Assembly: GCA_947649285.1 (NCBI GenBank)
Contig: CANSRB010000002.1
Location: 1 to 59,200, forward strand
Direction: 5' to 3'
From: an uncultured Clostridia bacterium
GTDB taxonomy: Bacteria; Bacillota; Clostridia; Oscillospirales; Ruminococcaceae
Length of the DNA: 59,200 nt
Positions 8,783-15,703 of this stretch are shown in pieces. Made by a program: the position numbers and the translations under genes. Each line of letters begins with the position of its first letter. The first letter of the stretch is position 1. The notes beneath the pieces were generated by a model. That model saw nothing but the letters and a program-made list of their open reading frames with translations. It did no database searches and was not told the origin of the DNA.

Positions 8783-8809
8783 ATGAAAATATTATATGAT
8801 TTGTTGTAA
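8783..8809 (+). CDS. Eight-residue micro-ORF with strong ribosome site
   Basis: ATG to TAA encodes MKILYDLL. A full AGGAGG-type site lies about eight bases upstream, and the ORF follows a consensus promoter by about 37 bases. It ends 62 bases before the secreted-protein start. The strength of the initiation signal compared with the tiny product suggests a translated leader peptide or upstream regulatory ORF rather than chance. No terminator or attenuator hairpin is obvious between it and the next gene, so the mechanism, if any, is unknown. Confidence 0.45.
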   Translation: MKILYDLL

Positions 8810-8871
8810 TCAAATCAAAATTCATATTTCCTAAAAAATTTTGACATTAAGATCGTGAAAGGAAAATTTAT

Positions 8872-9501
8872 ATGAAAAAATTGTTTATAACATTAAGTCT
8901 CGCATTATGTATGTGTATCTCATGTAGCGGACACGCTTCGGCTCAAGCGCAAACATCTTTTCCTTCTGTAACTATAGAAGAAGAAGCAAGCAATATCCCC
9001 CAAGAATTAATTGATGACATTCTCAAAGAGAATCCTGACGCAGAACATATTACAATCACAGAATATGTTCCTGCAGAAAATAATTCTGATGATATAGTTC
9101 CATATGGCTATGACTACTTTGATATCACCAAAAAAACAACTCAATCTAGAGTACTGGCTAAAACTGAATTAGTTATATCAGTTGCAAAAGGTCAAACAAC
9201 CTCGTTGTCTTCTTCATGGTCTGCCACATTAAGTGCCAGCGTAACAGGGGAACTTCCAATTAACAAGCTAAATTTGGGTGCTTCAGTTACTCAATCATAC
9301 ACCAGATCGGATACGTTTGTAGGACCTCCGGAAGGATCACAATATAAGACCAGAAAGTATTATGTGGGCTTCTATGAAGCAAGAGGAACCTATTCTGCTT
9401 TAAGAGTTTCTGACATCAACCCTGCAAATAGAGTAACAATAACCGGTAATTGGTCCAGCCCCTTAGATTATGTCGCATATTCTACAGATTCGCGAGTATA
9501 A
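8872..9501 (+). CDS. Secreted protein of unknown function
   Basis: I do not recognise a characterised family. The 209 residues begin with a Sec signal peptide (1-25, likely cleavage near ASA-QA). An acidic segment containing IPQELIDDILKENPDAEHI (about 41-60) follows. The second half is Ser/Thr-rich with alternating polar and hydrophobic residues (about 105-145) and aromatic strand-like segments (KYYVGFYEARGTYS), suggesting an all-beta fold. The region is clearly more AT-rich than its neighbours, a sign of transfer or special expression. GAAAGGA precedes the start. A beta-pore or adhesin-like fold is conceivable but unproven. It is followed five bases later by a tiny membrane protein. Confidence 0.85.
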   Translation: MKKLFITLSLALCMCISCSGHASAQAQTSFPSVTIEEEASNIPQELIDDILKENPDAEHITITEYVPAENNSDDIVPYGYDYFDITKKTTQSRVLAKTELVISVAKGQTTSLSSSWSATLSASVTGELPINKLNLGASVTQSYTRSDTFVGPPEGSQYKTRKYYVGFYEARGTYSALRVSDINPANRVTITGNWSSPLDYVAYSTDSRV

Positions 9502-9506
9502 GAAGC

Positions 9507-9674
9507 ATGAAACTTGATTTTACGAAAATTATCTGCACCATCATCATAGCCGCCGCGTTTGTCCTCGGCTGTTTCATTTTCGCCAGTATCTTTGGCGATT
9601 CAATAAGAGAAGGACTTATACGCCTGGGCGTTGGAATACAAGAAGGATTGAGAAACTTCCCCTTGAACAGATAA
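9507..9674 (+). CDS. Small single-span membrane protein
   Basis: A 55-residue protein with a hydrophobic helix at about residues 8-29 (IICTIIIAAAFVLGCFIFAS) and a short polar or amphipathic tail. It starts five bases after the stop of the secreted protein, so translation is probably coupled. The ribosome site is weak. The shared promoter upstream and the terminator at 9714-9753 define a compact unit. The pairing of a secreted protein with a one-span protein resembles export, anchoring or immunity arrangements, but no homology supports a specific role. Confidence 0.65.
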   Translation: MKLDFTKIICTIIIAAAFVLGCFIFASIFGDSIREGLIRLGVGIQEGLRNFPLNR

Positions 9675-9713
9675 AATTGAAAATCCTCGTGATTTAACCG
9701 CCCGATTGACAGG

Positions 9714-9753
9714 ACAGAGGGAGGCCGGAAATCATTCCGGCCTCCCTCTGTTT
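9714..9753 (+). terminator. Strong terminator of the secreted-protein unit
   Basis: A 17-base perfect stem (9714-9730 with 9735-9751), a four-base loop and a short T run, 40 bases after the stop of the small membrane protein. Confidence 0.85.
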
Positions 9754-9811
9754 CGCCAAAAAGTGGAAAAGACAGCGGTGGCTGTTTTCGGGAATCTGCC
9801 CTCGACAAAAA

Positions 9812-9846
9812 ATCCGGAAGGTTTTCCACAAGAAAACCTTCCGGAT
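9812..9846 (-). terminator. Terminator of the M29 aminopeptidase gene
   Basis: ATCCGGAAGGTTTTC pairs perfectly with its complement across a five-base loop and is followed on the minus strand by TTTTTT. Confidence 0.88.
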
Positions 9847-9863
9847 GTGGAAAACTTTCCGGA

Positions 9864-11096
9864 TCAGACCGCCCAGTTCCCGTTTTCAAAGACTACGACT
9901 TCCGAGCCGTCGCTCCGCTTCCCGGTAATTTTCAGGTCCGCGGTGCCGACCATGAAATCCACATGATTGATCGAGTCGTTCCCGCCTTTTTGCTTCAGCT
10001 CTTCCTTGGAGAGCTCCGTCCCGCCCTGGAGGGTATCCGGATAGCAGGCGCCCAGCGCAAGATGGCAGGACGCGTTTTCGTCGAACAGGGTGTTGTAGAA
10101 CAGGATCCCCATATCCGAAATGGGGGAATGATGAGGCACCAGCGCAACCTCGCCCAGATGGCGGGAACCCTCGTCCGTATTCAGCAGCAGTTCCAGCGCT
10201 TCCCGGCCTTCTTTGGCGGTGAAATCGGTCACTTTCCCTTCTTTGAAAGTCAAAGAAAAATCCGTAATCAAGGTTCCTTGATAGGAAAGCGGCATCGAGC
10301 TGACCACCCGGCCCTCCGCCCGAGAGAGATGCGGCATGGTAAAAACTTCTTCGGTCGGCATATTAGGGAAATATTCGACGCCGCTGGCGGATTTTCCGCT
10401 ACCTCCGGCCCAGATATGCCCTTTAACCAGGCCCACGGTGAAATCCGTCCCGATAGAATTGGTATAGTGCAGGCTTTCAAACTGCTGCTCATTCAGGAAC
10501 GCCGCTTTATCCGACAGCGTCCGGCTGTGCTTCTGCCATGCGGCCACAGGATCCTCTTCATCCAGCCGGACAGCCTTGAAAATCGATTCCCACAGCTTTT
10601 CAACCGCTTCTTCATCCGGCATCCCAGGGAAAACCTTCCGCGCCCAGGATACACTGGGGACCGCTACAATATTCCATTGCAGCTCGTTTCGATCCATAGC
10701 CGCGTCGAACTCCTTGGTGGCCTCATGCTGCGCCTTGGTCGCCGCCAGCAGCTTAGCCGATTCCACTCCCTTGAAAATTTCCGGGTCGCGGGAAAGGATG
10801 TTGATCAGCGCGCCATTTACTTTTGCACAATAATTATACCGTCCGGTCACGAATTCGGGCGGGTTCTCGAACACCTCCAGCGGAGAATAGTCATAATTCA
10901 AGCGAGCGGTTCGATCGTCGTTCCAAGCCATCCAGACCACTTTCGCACCGGCTTCATAAGCGGACTCGGCTACCATCCGGCCGAACGCCGCATTTTCTAC
11001 GCTGCATTGCAGGATCAGCTCTTGTCCCGGCTGGACATTCGCCCCGGTACGGACCGTCAGTTTGGCATACTTTTTCAGTTTCTGGTCAAAGTTCAT
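9864..11096 (-). CDS. M29 family metallo-aminopeptidase
   Basis: Cleaves N-terminal residues from peptides in the cytoplasm. The 410-residue protein matches the AmpS/AmpT/PepS family throughout, beginning with KYAKLTVRTGANVQPGQ. The C-terminal catalytic part contains FTMPHLSRAEG, GSRHLGEVALVP, the FYNTLFDENASCHLALG block and NHVDFMVGTAD; these supply the conserved Glu, His and Asp metal ligands of the family. It is a single-gene unit read on the minus strand with its own terminator. Specificity cannot be read from the sequence. Confidence 0.94.
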   Translation of the reverse strand: MNFDQKLKKYAKLTVRTGANVQPGQELILQCSVENAAFGRMVAESAYEAGAKVVWMAWNDDRTARLNYDYSPLEVFENPPEFVTGRYNYCAKVNGALINILSRDPEIFKGVESAKLLAATKAQHEATKEFDAAMDRNELQWNIVAVPSVSWARKVFPGMPDEEAVEKLWESIFKAVRLDEEDPVAAWQKHSRTLSDKAAFLNEQQFESLHYTNSIGTDFTVGLVKGHIWAGGSGKSASGVEYFPNMPTEEVFTMPHLSRAEGRVVSSMPLSYQGTLITDFSLTFKEGKVTDFTAKEGREALELLLNTDEGSRHLGEVALVPHHSPISDMGILFYNTLFDENASCHLALGACYPDTLQGGTELSKEELKQKGGNDSINHVDFMVGTADLKITGKRSDGSEVVVFENGNWAV

Positions 11097-11511
11097 AAAA
11101 AAGCCCCTTTCATTTTTCAGTTGTTCTCATCTTACCACGATTGATTTCGAAATACAACCGCTATTCTCCGGAATTCCGGGGCTGCTTCCAAAAAAGGATC
11201 CAGCTTTCAAGAGAAGCCGCTCCCGGGACGTTCCTCTGGCGTTCGATCGAGGCAGCTCGACAGCAGTCCCCCTACTGTCCGCCCGGTGGAAGTTTTCAGG
11301 AGGATCCCACCCTGGGCGGTTTTCTTTTCCCTCTTTTTTTGAACAATCAAAGAAAAGAGGGACGGAGCGCGGAGTCCCGTACCCAAATGTCAAGTCTGAA
11401 ACAGAGGGTTTTTATTTGTTTTCTGATTAAATAGTCAATTGGCAGAGCGGATTGCTGTACTCTTTCCCAGCTGGCCGCTCCGCGAAATTCCTCGACGGAC
11501 CGGAAGTTGTA
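11097..11511. other. Non-coding interval with repeat fragments
   Basis: About 415 bases without a credible gene. It holds a GGATCnnGCTTTCAAG copy (11196-11211) and an imperfect hairpin, CCTCTTTTTTT with AAAGAAAAGAGG (about 11327-11362), related to the CTTTGA...TCAAAG hairpins at 50.8 and 53.5 kb. Short frames in it lack ribosome sites. Confidence 0.5.
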
Positions 11512-11982
11512 CTATTCTTTTTTGTAAAACACGAGTGTCAATTTATTACTGATCGTCTCTGTTTTTCCCGTTTGATGATATCCCATTTTTTCATATAAAT
11601 AGCAATTCCCTTTTTCTTGTAGAATAGTGTTTAACTCCCAATTTGAACTGCCATGAATTTTTTCAACTAATTGTAACGCCTTTTGAGCATAACCCTTATT
11701 TCTATATTCTTCCATAACAAAAATAGGGGATATCCTTTTTGCCTGGCCTTCTTCTTTCTTATCGACGACTCGTATAGCGCCTACTATTGTACCATTTGCC
11801 TCTATAAAATAATAATAGGTAAACGGTTGATTTAACCTCGTTATTATCTTATCAATCTTTTCAGTGGCAGGACTCGTCTCTGCATCTTGATATTTCTCAT
11901 ATAAACCTTGAAATGCCTTAGCCTGCATTTTCCATAATTTCTCTGCGTCATCAGTGACTATTTTAATCAGCTTCACTTCCAT
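11512..11982 (-). CDS. GNAT family N-acetyltransferase
   Basis: A 156-residue acetyl-CoA-dependent acyltransferase. The core strand-loop ISPIFVMEEYRNKGYAQKALQLVE contains the Q/R-x-x-G-x-A pyrophosphate-binding loop. A C-terminal YLYEKMGY follows, the common GNAT NP-x-A-x-x-x-Y-x-K-x-GF-like end. The substrate (small molecule, antibiotic or peptide) is unknown. It is noticeably AT-richer than the flanking genes and stands alone, consistent with recent acquisition. Confidence 0.85.
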   Translation of the reverse strand: MEVKLIKIVTDDAEKLWKMQAKAFQGLYEKYQDAETSPATEKIDKIITRLNQPFTYYYFIEANGTIVGAIRVVDKKEEGQAKRISPIFVMEEYRNKGYAQKALQLVEKIHGSSNWELNTILQEKGNCYLYEKMGYHQTGKTETISNKLTLVFYKKE

Positions 11983-12076
11983 ATCTATCCTTCATGTTCC
12001 GATTTGTTGGGCCGTTGTTTGACATATTATAGCATGCACAGACGATCTGTTCAAGCTGTAAGCAATAGAGTAAGCA

Positions 12077-12112
12077 AGGCATCGGGATATCCAAAAGGAT
12101 ATCCCGATGCCT
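12077..12112. repeat. Perfect 16-base-pair hairpin
   Basis: AGGCATCGGGATATCC and its exact complement are separated by AAAA. There is no T run on either side, so it is not a normal terminator. It begins the run of hairpins extending to 12233. Confidence 0.7.
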
Positions 12113-12118
12113 CTTGTT

Positions 12119-12233
12119 GGGTTCCCCCAAGCCCTGAACCGTCCGTTTTGCGTCCGGTTGAACACACCTAGCGGTGTGTCTCCATGCTTCGTATGACCAG
12201 CAGGGAAGCTATACGCTCCCCGCTGGATGGAGA
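12119..12233. other. Structured non-coding segment (consecutive hairpins)
   Basis: Between the GNAT gene and the polysaccharide deacetylase lie about 580 bases without a convincing gene. Within it, ACACACC/GGTGTGT (12162-12168, 12173-12179) is followed by a long bulged stem: TCTCCAT 12179-12185 with ATGGAGA 12227-12233, CCAGC 12197-12201 with GCTGG 12222-12226, and an inner GGG/AGC arm closing on TATAC. AACCG/CGGTT (12138-12142, 12155-12159) may form another arm. The pattern suggests a folded RNA or the end of a mobile element. I cannot assign a known RNA family. The remaining bases to 12563 show nothing definite. Confidence 0.4.
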
Positions 12234-12563
12234 TATATTGCTTTTGTCCTTTACACCACACCTCGCTTTTGGGATTCCCTTGTTATGCCTATTTTTGGAA
12301 GGAGATTCGTTGGAAAAAAGCAGGACAAACCGGTCAACTCGTCACACCGCAATGGATTTTCGATTTACCCTTATTATGCCATTAAGAGCATTCATATCGC
12401 AGCCGGCGGGACAGCGCGGGTGCCTTTGAGCCTTTCAGACCGAAACAGGGGATGGAAAAATCTTCATCGACCTGGTTCGACAAAATCTTCCTTTTTATCT
12501 GGATTTTTTCTCTACGGAAGAGTATAATATAAATAGAAGCATTATCCACCAGGAGGTCTTGTC

Positions 12564-13475
12564 TTGAAACTGAATTCCGGCTCATCCCGCCGCCCTATGA
12601 TCCTCATTCTCTCTGCCGCTCTGGTTCTGGTACTGGTTCTGGCCCTGTCCCCATCCTCCCGTCAATATCAGGGGACTTTGCAGCAGGCCGCCTTTCCCGC
12701 CGCCGGCCCGCCGGCTGTACAGGAGCCTTCCTCCTCCGAGGAAGCCGAACCTCCGCCGGAACCAGAACCTGCCGAACCCGCCCCCTCCTTCCCTTACCAG
12801 GAGCTCTACCCGGATCTGTACTGTCCGGATTTCACCGGTGAATCCATCCCGGCTACGCAAAAAACTGTCTACCTGACCTTTGACGACGGTCCTTCCGACC
12901 GGACAGCCTGGATTCTGGACATCCTCAAGAAAAACGACGTCAAAGCGACCTTTTTCGTCGTAGGCAAAAATGCCGCCGCCCGCGGCGACCTTCTGCGGCG
13001 GATTGTTGAAGAAGGGCACACCCTGGCCATCCATTCCAATACCCACAATTACCGGCAGATTTACGCCTCGGTAGACAGCTTCCTGGCGGATTTTGAAGCA
13101 GTCTACCGGCTGATCGAACAGGAAACCGGTGTAAAGCCCAGTATTTTCCGTTTCCCAGGTGGAAGTATCAACGCTTACAATGCGGGGATTTATCCCGAAA
13201 TTATCGCCGAAATGACCCGGCGCGGATTCCGGTATTACGACTGGAACGTTTCTGCCCAGGATGCGGCAGCCAGTATATCGGTGCTCTCGGTTAAGCAGGG
13301 GATCTGGCGGGGCGGCTGGGAACGCCCGGAAGCCACGGTCTTGATGCATGAAAAATGGGAAACCGCCACAGCCTTGGACGAGATTATTTATTATTACCGC
13401 AGCCATGACTATACTTTTGCGCCGCTGGACAATAAGGTCACCCCGATTATTTTCGACTATAAACGCTGCTATTAG
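12564..13475 (+). CDS. Membrane-anchored polysaccharide deacetylase
   Basis: A NodB-homology (carbohydrate esterase 4) enzyme that removes acetyl groups from peptidoglycan or another N-acetylated glycan outside the membrane. The 303 residues comprise an N-terminal membrane segment (about 11-30), a Pro/Glu-rich spacer (45-76) and the catalytic domain (100-303). TFDDGP at 105-110 gives the catalytic and metal aspartates. His157 and His161 (HSNTH) complete the metal site, and RFPGGS, DWN and LMHE are the later motifs. It starts with TTG preceded by AGGAGG at good spacing. Single gene with a terminator behind it. Confidence 0.93.
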   Translation: MKLNSGSSRRPMILILSAALVLVLVLALSPSSRQYQGTLQQAAFPAAGPPAVQEPSSSEEAEPPPEPEPAEPAPSFPYQELYPDLYCPDFTGESIPATQKTVYLTFDDGPSDRTAWILDILKKNDVKATFFVVGKNAAARGDLLRRIVEEGHTLAIHSNTHNYRQIYASVDSFLADFEAVYRLIEQETGVKPSIFRFPGGSINAYNAGIYPEIIAEMTRRGFRYYDWNVSAQDAAASISVLSVKQGIWRGGWERPEATVLMHEKWETATALDEIIYYYRSHDYTFAPLDNKVTPIIFDYKRCY

Positions 13476-13502
13476 CCCCGATGTTTTCATTCCAGCCCTG
13501 TA

Positions 13503-13540
13503 AAAAAGACGGAACCAGAAATGGTTCCGTCTTTTTTTTA
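13503..13540 (+). terminator. Terminator of the polysaccharide deacetylase gene
   Basis: GACGGAACC/GGTTCCGTC stem followed by eight T residues. The converging sigma-factor operon ends at its edge. Confidence 0.88.
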
Positions 13541-13759
13541 TTTTCCCTGATCGGAAAAAGCCTGCTCAAAAGGCTGGACAAACAGCCCCTTCATCCAGTG
13601 GAGCATCTCCTCGTTCCGCCGGCGCAGCGCTGCCCGCTCGGATTCCCGCCGTACTTTCTGCTGTACCCGGTAAACCTTCTTCATCATCCGGGCAGCTTGG
13701 GCTCCCGAAGGCCGGTACTGCTCTGCCGCATAGGCCAGATATTCATCCAGTTTATCCAC
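13538..13759 (-). CDS. Small charged protein co-translated with the sigma factor
   Basis: A 73-residue unknown protein starting with GTG that overlaps the sigma-factor stop (GTGGATAA); GGAG lies nine bases upstream. An ATG five codons earlier is an alternative start. The middle is very rich in Arg, Glu and Gln (about 24-52), predicted to be a helix or coiled coil. It has no membrane segment. The overlap with the sigma gene suggests it modulates or partners it, but it does not resemble a classical membrane anti-sigma factor. Confidence 0.65.
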   Translation of the reverse strand: MDKLDEYLAYAAEQYRPSGAQAARMMKKVYRVQQKVRRESERAALRRRNEEMLHWMKGLFVQPFEQAFSDQGK

Positions 13760-14261
13760 GATAATCCACTCCATTTCGTTCCAATGTCTCGGCAAAATGT
13801 TTCCGGGCCAAAGCCATCCGCGACCGCACTGTCGAATCCGGCAGCCCCTGAATCGAACCAATCTCGCGGCTGTTGAAGCCGATGCTTTTCAAAATCAGCA
13901 GCTCGCGATCCTCCCGGGCCAGCCCTGCCATTGCCTGCCGGACAGCCATCTGCTCCTCGGTGCCGCAGGAATCCCGCCGGGAGGGAAGCGCTTCCGCTTC
14001 CTCTAAATCCACCGCAATCCCTGTCCGCTGCTTCTTCCGCAAAAAATCGTTTTTCTCGTTGACGGCCACCCGGAAAAGCCAGGCTTTCCAGTTTTCCGGC
14101 TCCTGCCCTGATCCGGATTCCAGGTAAGCCCACAGCTTCAAAAAGACCTGCTGAGTCAGATCCTCCGCCGTTTCCCGCGGGAAACAGGCGTTAAAATACT
14201 GCCCCACCCGCCAGAGATACGCCTGCGTTAAACCGGAAAACAGCGCCTCATTTCCCTCCAT
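13752..14261 (-). CDS. ECF-like sigma-70 family RNA polymerase sigma factor
   Basis: A 169-residue protein with sigma region 2 (about 20-75, with ETAEDLTQQVFLKLW and WLFRVAVNEKNDFLRK) and region 4 (about 110-160, with a helix-turn-helix around LLILKSIGFNSREIGSIQGL and STVRSRMALARKH). Region 3 is absent, as in ECF sigma factors. It lies one base after the upstream unknown gene and overlaps the next one, so the three are one operon. No transmembrane anti-sigma gene is present. Its regulon is unknown; the nested inverted repeats at 14939-14995 are a candidate control site. Confidence 0.9.
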   Translation of the reverse strand: MEGNEALFSGLTQAYLWRVGQYFNACFPRETAEDLTQQVFLKLWAYLESGSGQEPENWKAWLFRVAVNEKNDFLRKKQRTGIAVDLEEAEALPSRRDSCGTEEQMAVRQAMAGLAREDRELLILKSIGFNSREIGSIQGLPDSTVRSRMALARKHFAETLERNGVDYRG

Positions 14262-14262
14262 A

Positions 14263-14913
14263 TCATCCCTTTACCTCGATCCGGTCTGCATAAGAAAAGG
14301 CTTTGACATAGCCTGCCGCTTGGGCCGGACAGATAATCCCACCCCCGGAAATGAAAAAGATCTCCTTTTCTTCCAGCATCTCAGCGGTGACGTCCGGGGC
14401 AATGACCATATCCTCATCCGTAAAAAGGGTCGTTTGAGGCTTCATATAGCGCAGCATTGCGGCGTCGACCTCGATATTCGAATAGGTTTTCACGTTCGGA
14501 TAAAAATCGGCATATCCGACCGTCCCGTTGCAGACCATGATCTGTACACCAGGATGCTGACGAAGGCTCTCGTGCAGGATCACATAGCCGTTTACTACCA
14601 GCCGCAGCCGTTTCTCCGGAGAAAGCCCGTAGAGAATCGCCTCCCCGTTGACCGTCAGCAGGGTATCCTTCCCGACCGTCCCATCCGAGATCAGGCCGAT
14701 CCCATTCACGGTAGAAAACACCGTTTCCCTGGGCAGGTTCATGGTGCTGGCGACCTTCTCCATCGGGATCATCTGGAGAGCTTCCCGCAGCTCAGGCGGC
14801 GCATCCTCCGGGAAGATGACCGCTGCCACATGGCTGATTAACGTGATCTGTTTGGCCTGCTCCACGCTTACGATATTTCTCAGGTCGCAAATGGCAATAT
14901 TTTCGTATTTCAT
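14263..14913 (-). CDS. Unknown protein with repeated VNG units
   Basis: I do not recognise this 216-residue protein. It has no signal peptide or membrane helix. The central part repeats a short unit about every 20 residues: FSTVNGIGLI, LLTVNGEAIL, RLVVNGYVIL and IMVCNGTVGY (about residues 66-137). This suggests stacked beta strands such as a solenoid. It is the first gene of the operon with the sigma factor, one base away, which implies shared control and possibly a sensing or scaffold role for that sigma. The ATG has AAGGAG upstream. Confidence 0.75.
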   Translation of the reverse strand: MKYENIAICDLRNIVSVEQAKQITLISHVAAVIFPEDAPPELREALQMIPMEKVASTMNLPRETVFSTVNGIGLISDGTVGKDTLLTVNGEAILYGLSPEKRLRLVVNGYVILHESLRQHPGVQIMVCNGTVGYADFYPNVKTYSNIEVDAAMLRYMKPQTTLFTDEDMVIAPDVTAEMLEEKEIFFISGGGIICPAQAAGYVKAFSYADRIEVKG

Positions 14914-14938
14914 AGTAATTCTCCTTTTTCCGCAATAA

Positions 14939-14995
14939 TCCGTTCCGTATTCTTTGAAAAGGCCTTTCTAATTAGAAAGACGTTTGGGGAACGGA
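14939..14995. promoter_or_regulatory. Nested inverted repeats upstream of the sigma operon
   Basis: The outer arms TCCGTTCC (14939-14946) and GGAACGGA (14988-14995) enclose a perfect 16-base palindrome, CTTTCTAATTAGAAAG (14964-14979). The block lies 26-80 bases upstream of the first gene of the operon, where an operator would be expected. The rest of the 14914-15339 interval is AT-rich with no gene that I can support. Confidence 0.5.
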
Positions 14996-15257
14996 AACTG
15001 TCCAAAGAAAAAGAAATTTTTTTATTTCAGCGGTTTTTCCTGCGTTCACACAATATTTACATTTATTCCCCTTATAATTATTGTAAATCTATCAAAAATA
15101 TGCTTTAATTATTCTAAAGATAGTATAAACTATCTAATAACTATATGACAGGAGATGACATCTTGCTTCGTTTTACTGCCGTGCAGTCCGGCTTTTTGTA
15201 CACGCGATTTAGATCCAGTTCCCAATTATGGAGAGGACAAATCAAAATCATTTGTGC

Positions 15258-15312
15258 AGGCGCATAAGCCAGGCTGTTGGTCGGTCGGGCCTATGCGCTT
15301 TTATTGTCTAAT
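15258..15312 (+). terminator. Terminator-like hairpin ahead of the duplicated secreted genes
   Basis: GCGCATAAGCC pairs with GGCCTATGCGC with one mismatch or bulge, followed by TTTTATTG. It lies about 30 bases before the first secreted gene, so it could end an upstream transcript or act as an attenuator. Confidence 0.45.
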
Positions 15313-15339
15313 TGATAGAACAAATGGAGGTATTCGGTC

Positions 15340-15672
15340 ATGAAAAAGCGTATATTTGCACTTGTTTTTGCCATAACCCTTATGGCGACGTCCGTTTTCC
15401 CTGTAAGGGCATTGGAAAACCCAGCTATATTATCCGATCTGCCGGTTGAGGAACAGCTGGAATTTCTTCAGGAGCAGGGAATAGAGGTTCCCCCTGAGAA
15501 TGTCAGGTTTGTTACAGGCTTGATTCCCCGTTTTGAAACGGACCCGGACTTTTTTCCTTACGGAATCAGCAATCCCGGAACACGCGAACTTGCCGCGCGG
15601 GTAGAGGACGCGGTGAACCGCTATTATCAGCGGGACAGCCGTCCGCGCCCACAAGCCGCCGTCGCTCTGTAA
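15340..15672 (+). CDS. Truncated tandem copy of the downstream secreted protein
   Basis: A 110-residue secreted protein with a Sec signal (1-24). It corresponds to the first roughly 105 residues of the next gene and stops just where the neighbour's catalytic-like domain would begin. Its ribosome site and the bases before it are duplicated too: the unit repeats after 364 bases. Differences from the second copy are scattered substitutions rather than frame damage, so the frame has been kept. It could be a free-standing prodomain or inhibitor, or a decaying duplicate. The function is unknown. Confidence 0.7.
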   Translation: MKKRIFALVFAITLMATSVFPVRALENPAILSDLPVEEQLEFLQEQGIEVPPENVRFVTGLIPRFETDPDFFPYGISNPGTRELAARVEDAVNRYYQRDSRPRPQAAVAL

Positions 15673-15703
15673 GAATTGATAGAACAATTGGAGGTATTCG
15701 GTC

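Noticed and set aside
9963..11144. Long open frame antisense to the M29 aminopeptidase
   Set aside because: Shadow of a well-supported gene on the other strand.
11992..12261. Minus-strand frame of 89 codons in the hairpin block
   Set aside because: No ribosome site or family resemblance; it is the complement of the structured segment.
12174..12527. Overlapping plus-strand open frames of 81 and 117 codons
   Set aside because: No ribosome site, low-complexity residue use, and they lie over the hairpin block; more likely non-coding.
12077..12560. Group II intron or retron remnant
   Set aside because: No intron boundary consensus, no domain V hairpin and no reverse transcriptase fragment could be found.
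15155..15343. Plus-strand frame of 62 codons upstream of the duplicated secreted gene
   Set aside because: It crosses the terminator-like hairpin, has no suitable start site and runs into the next gene.
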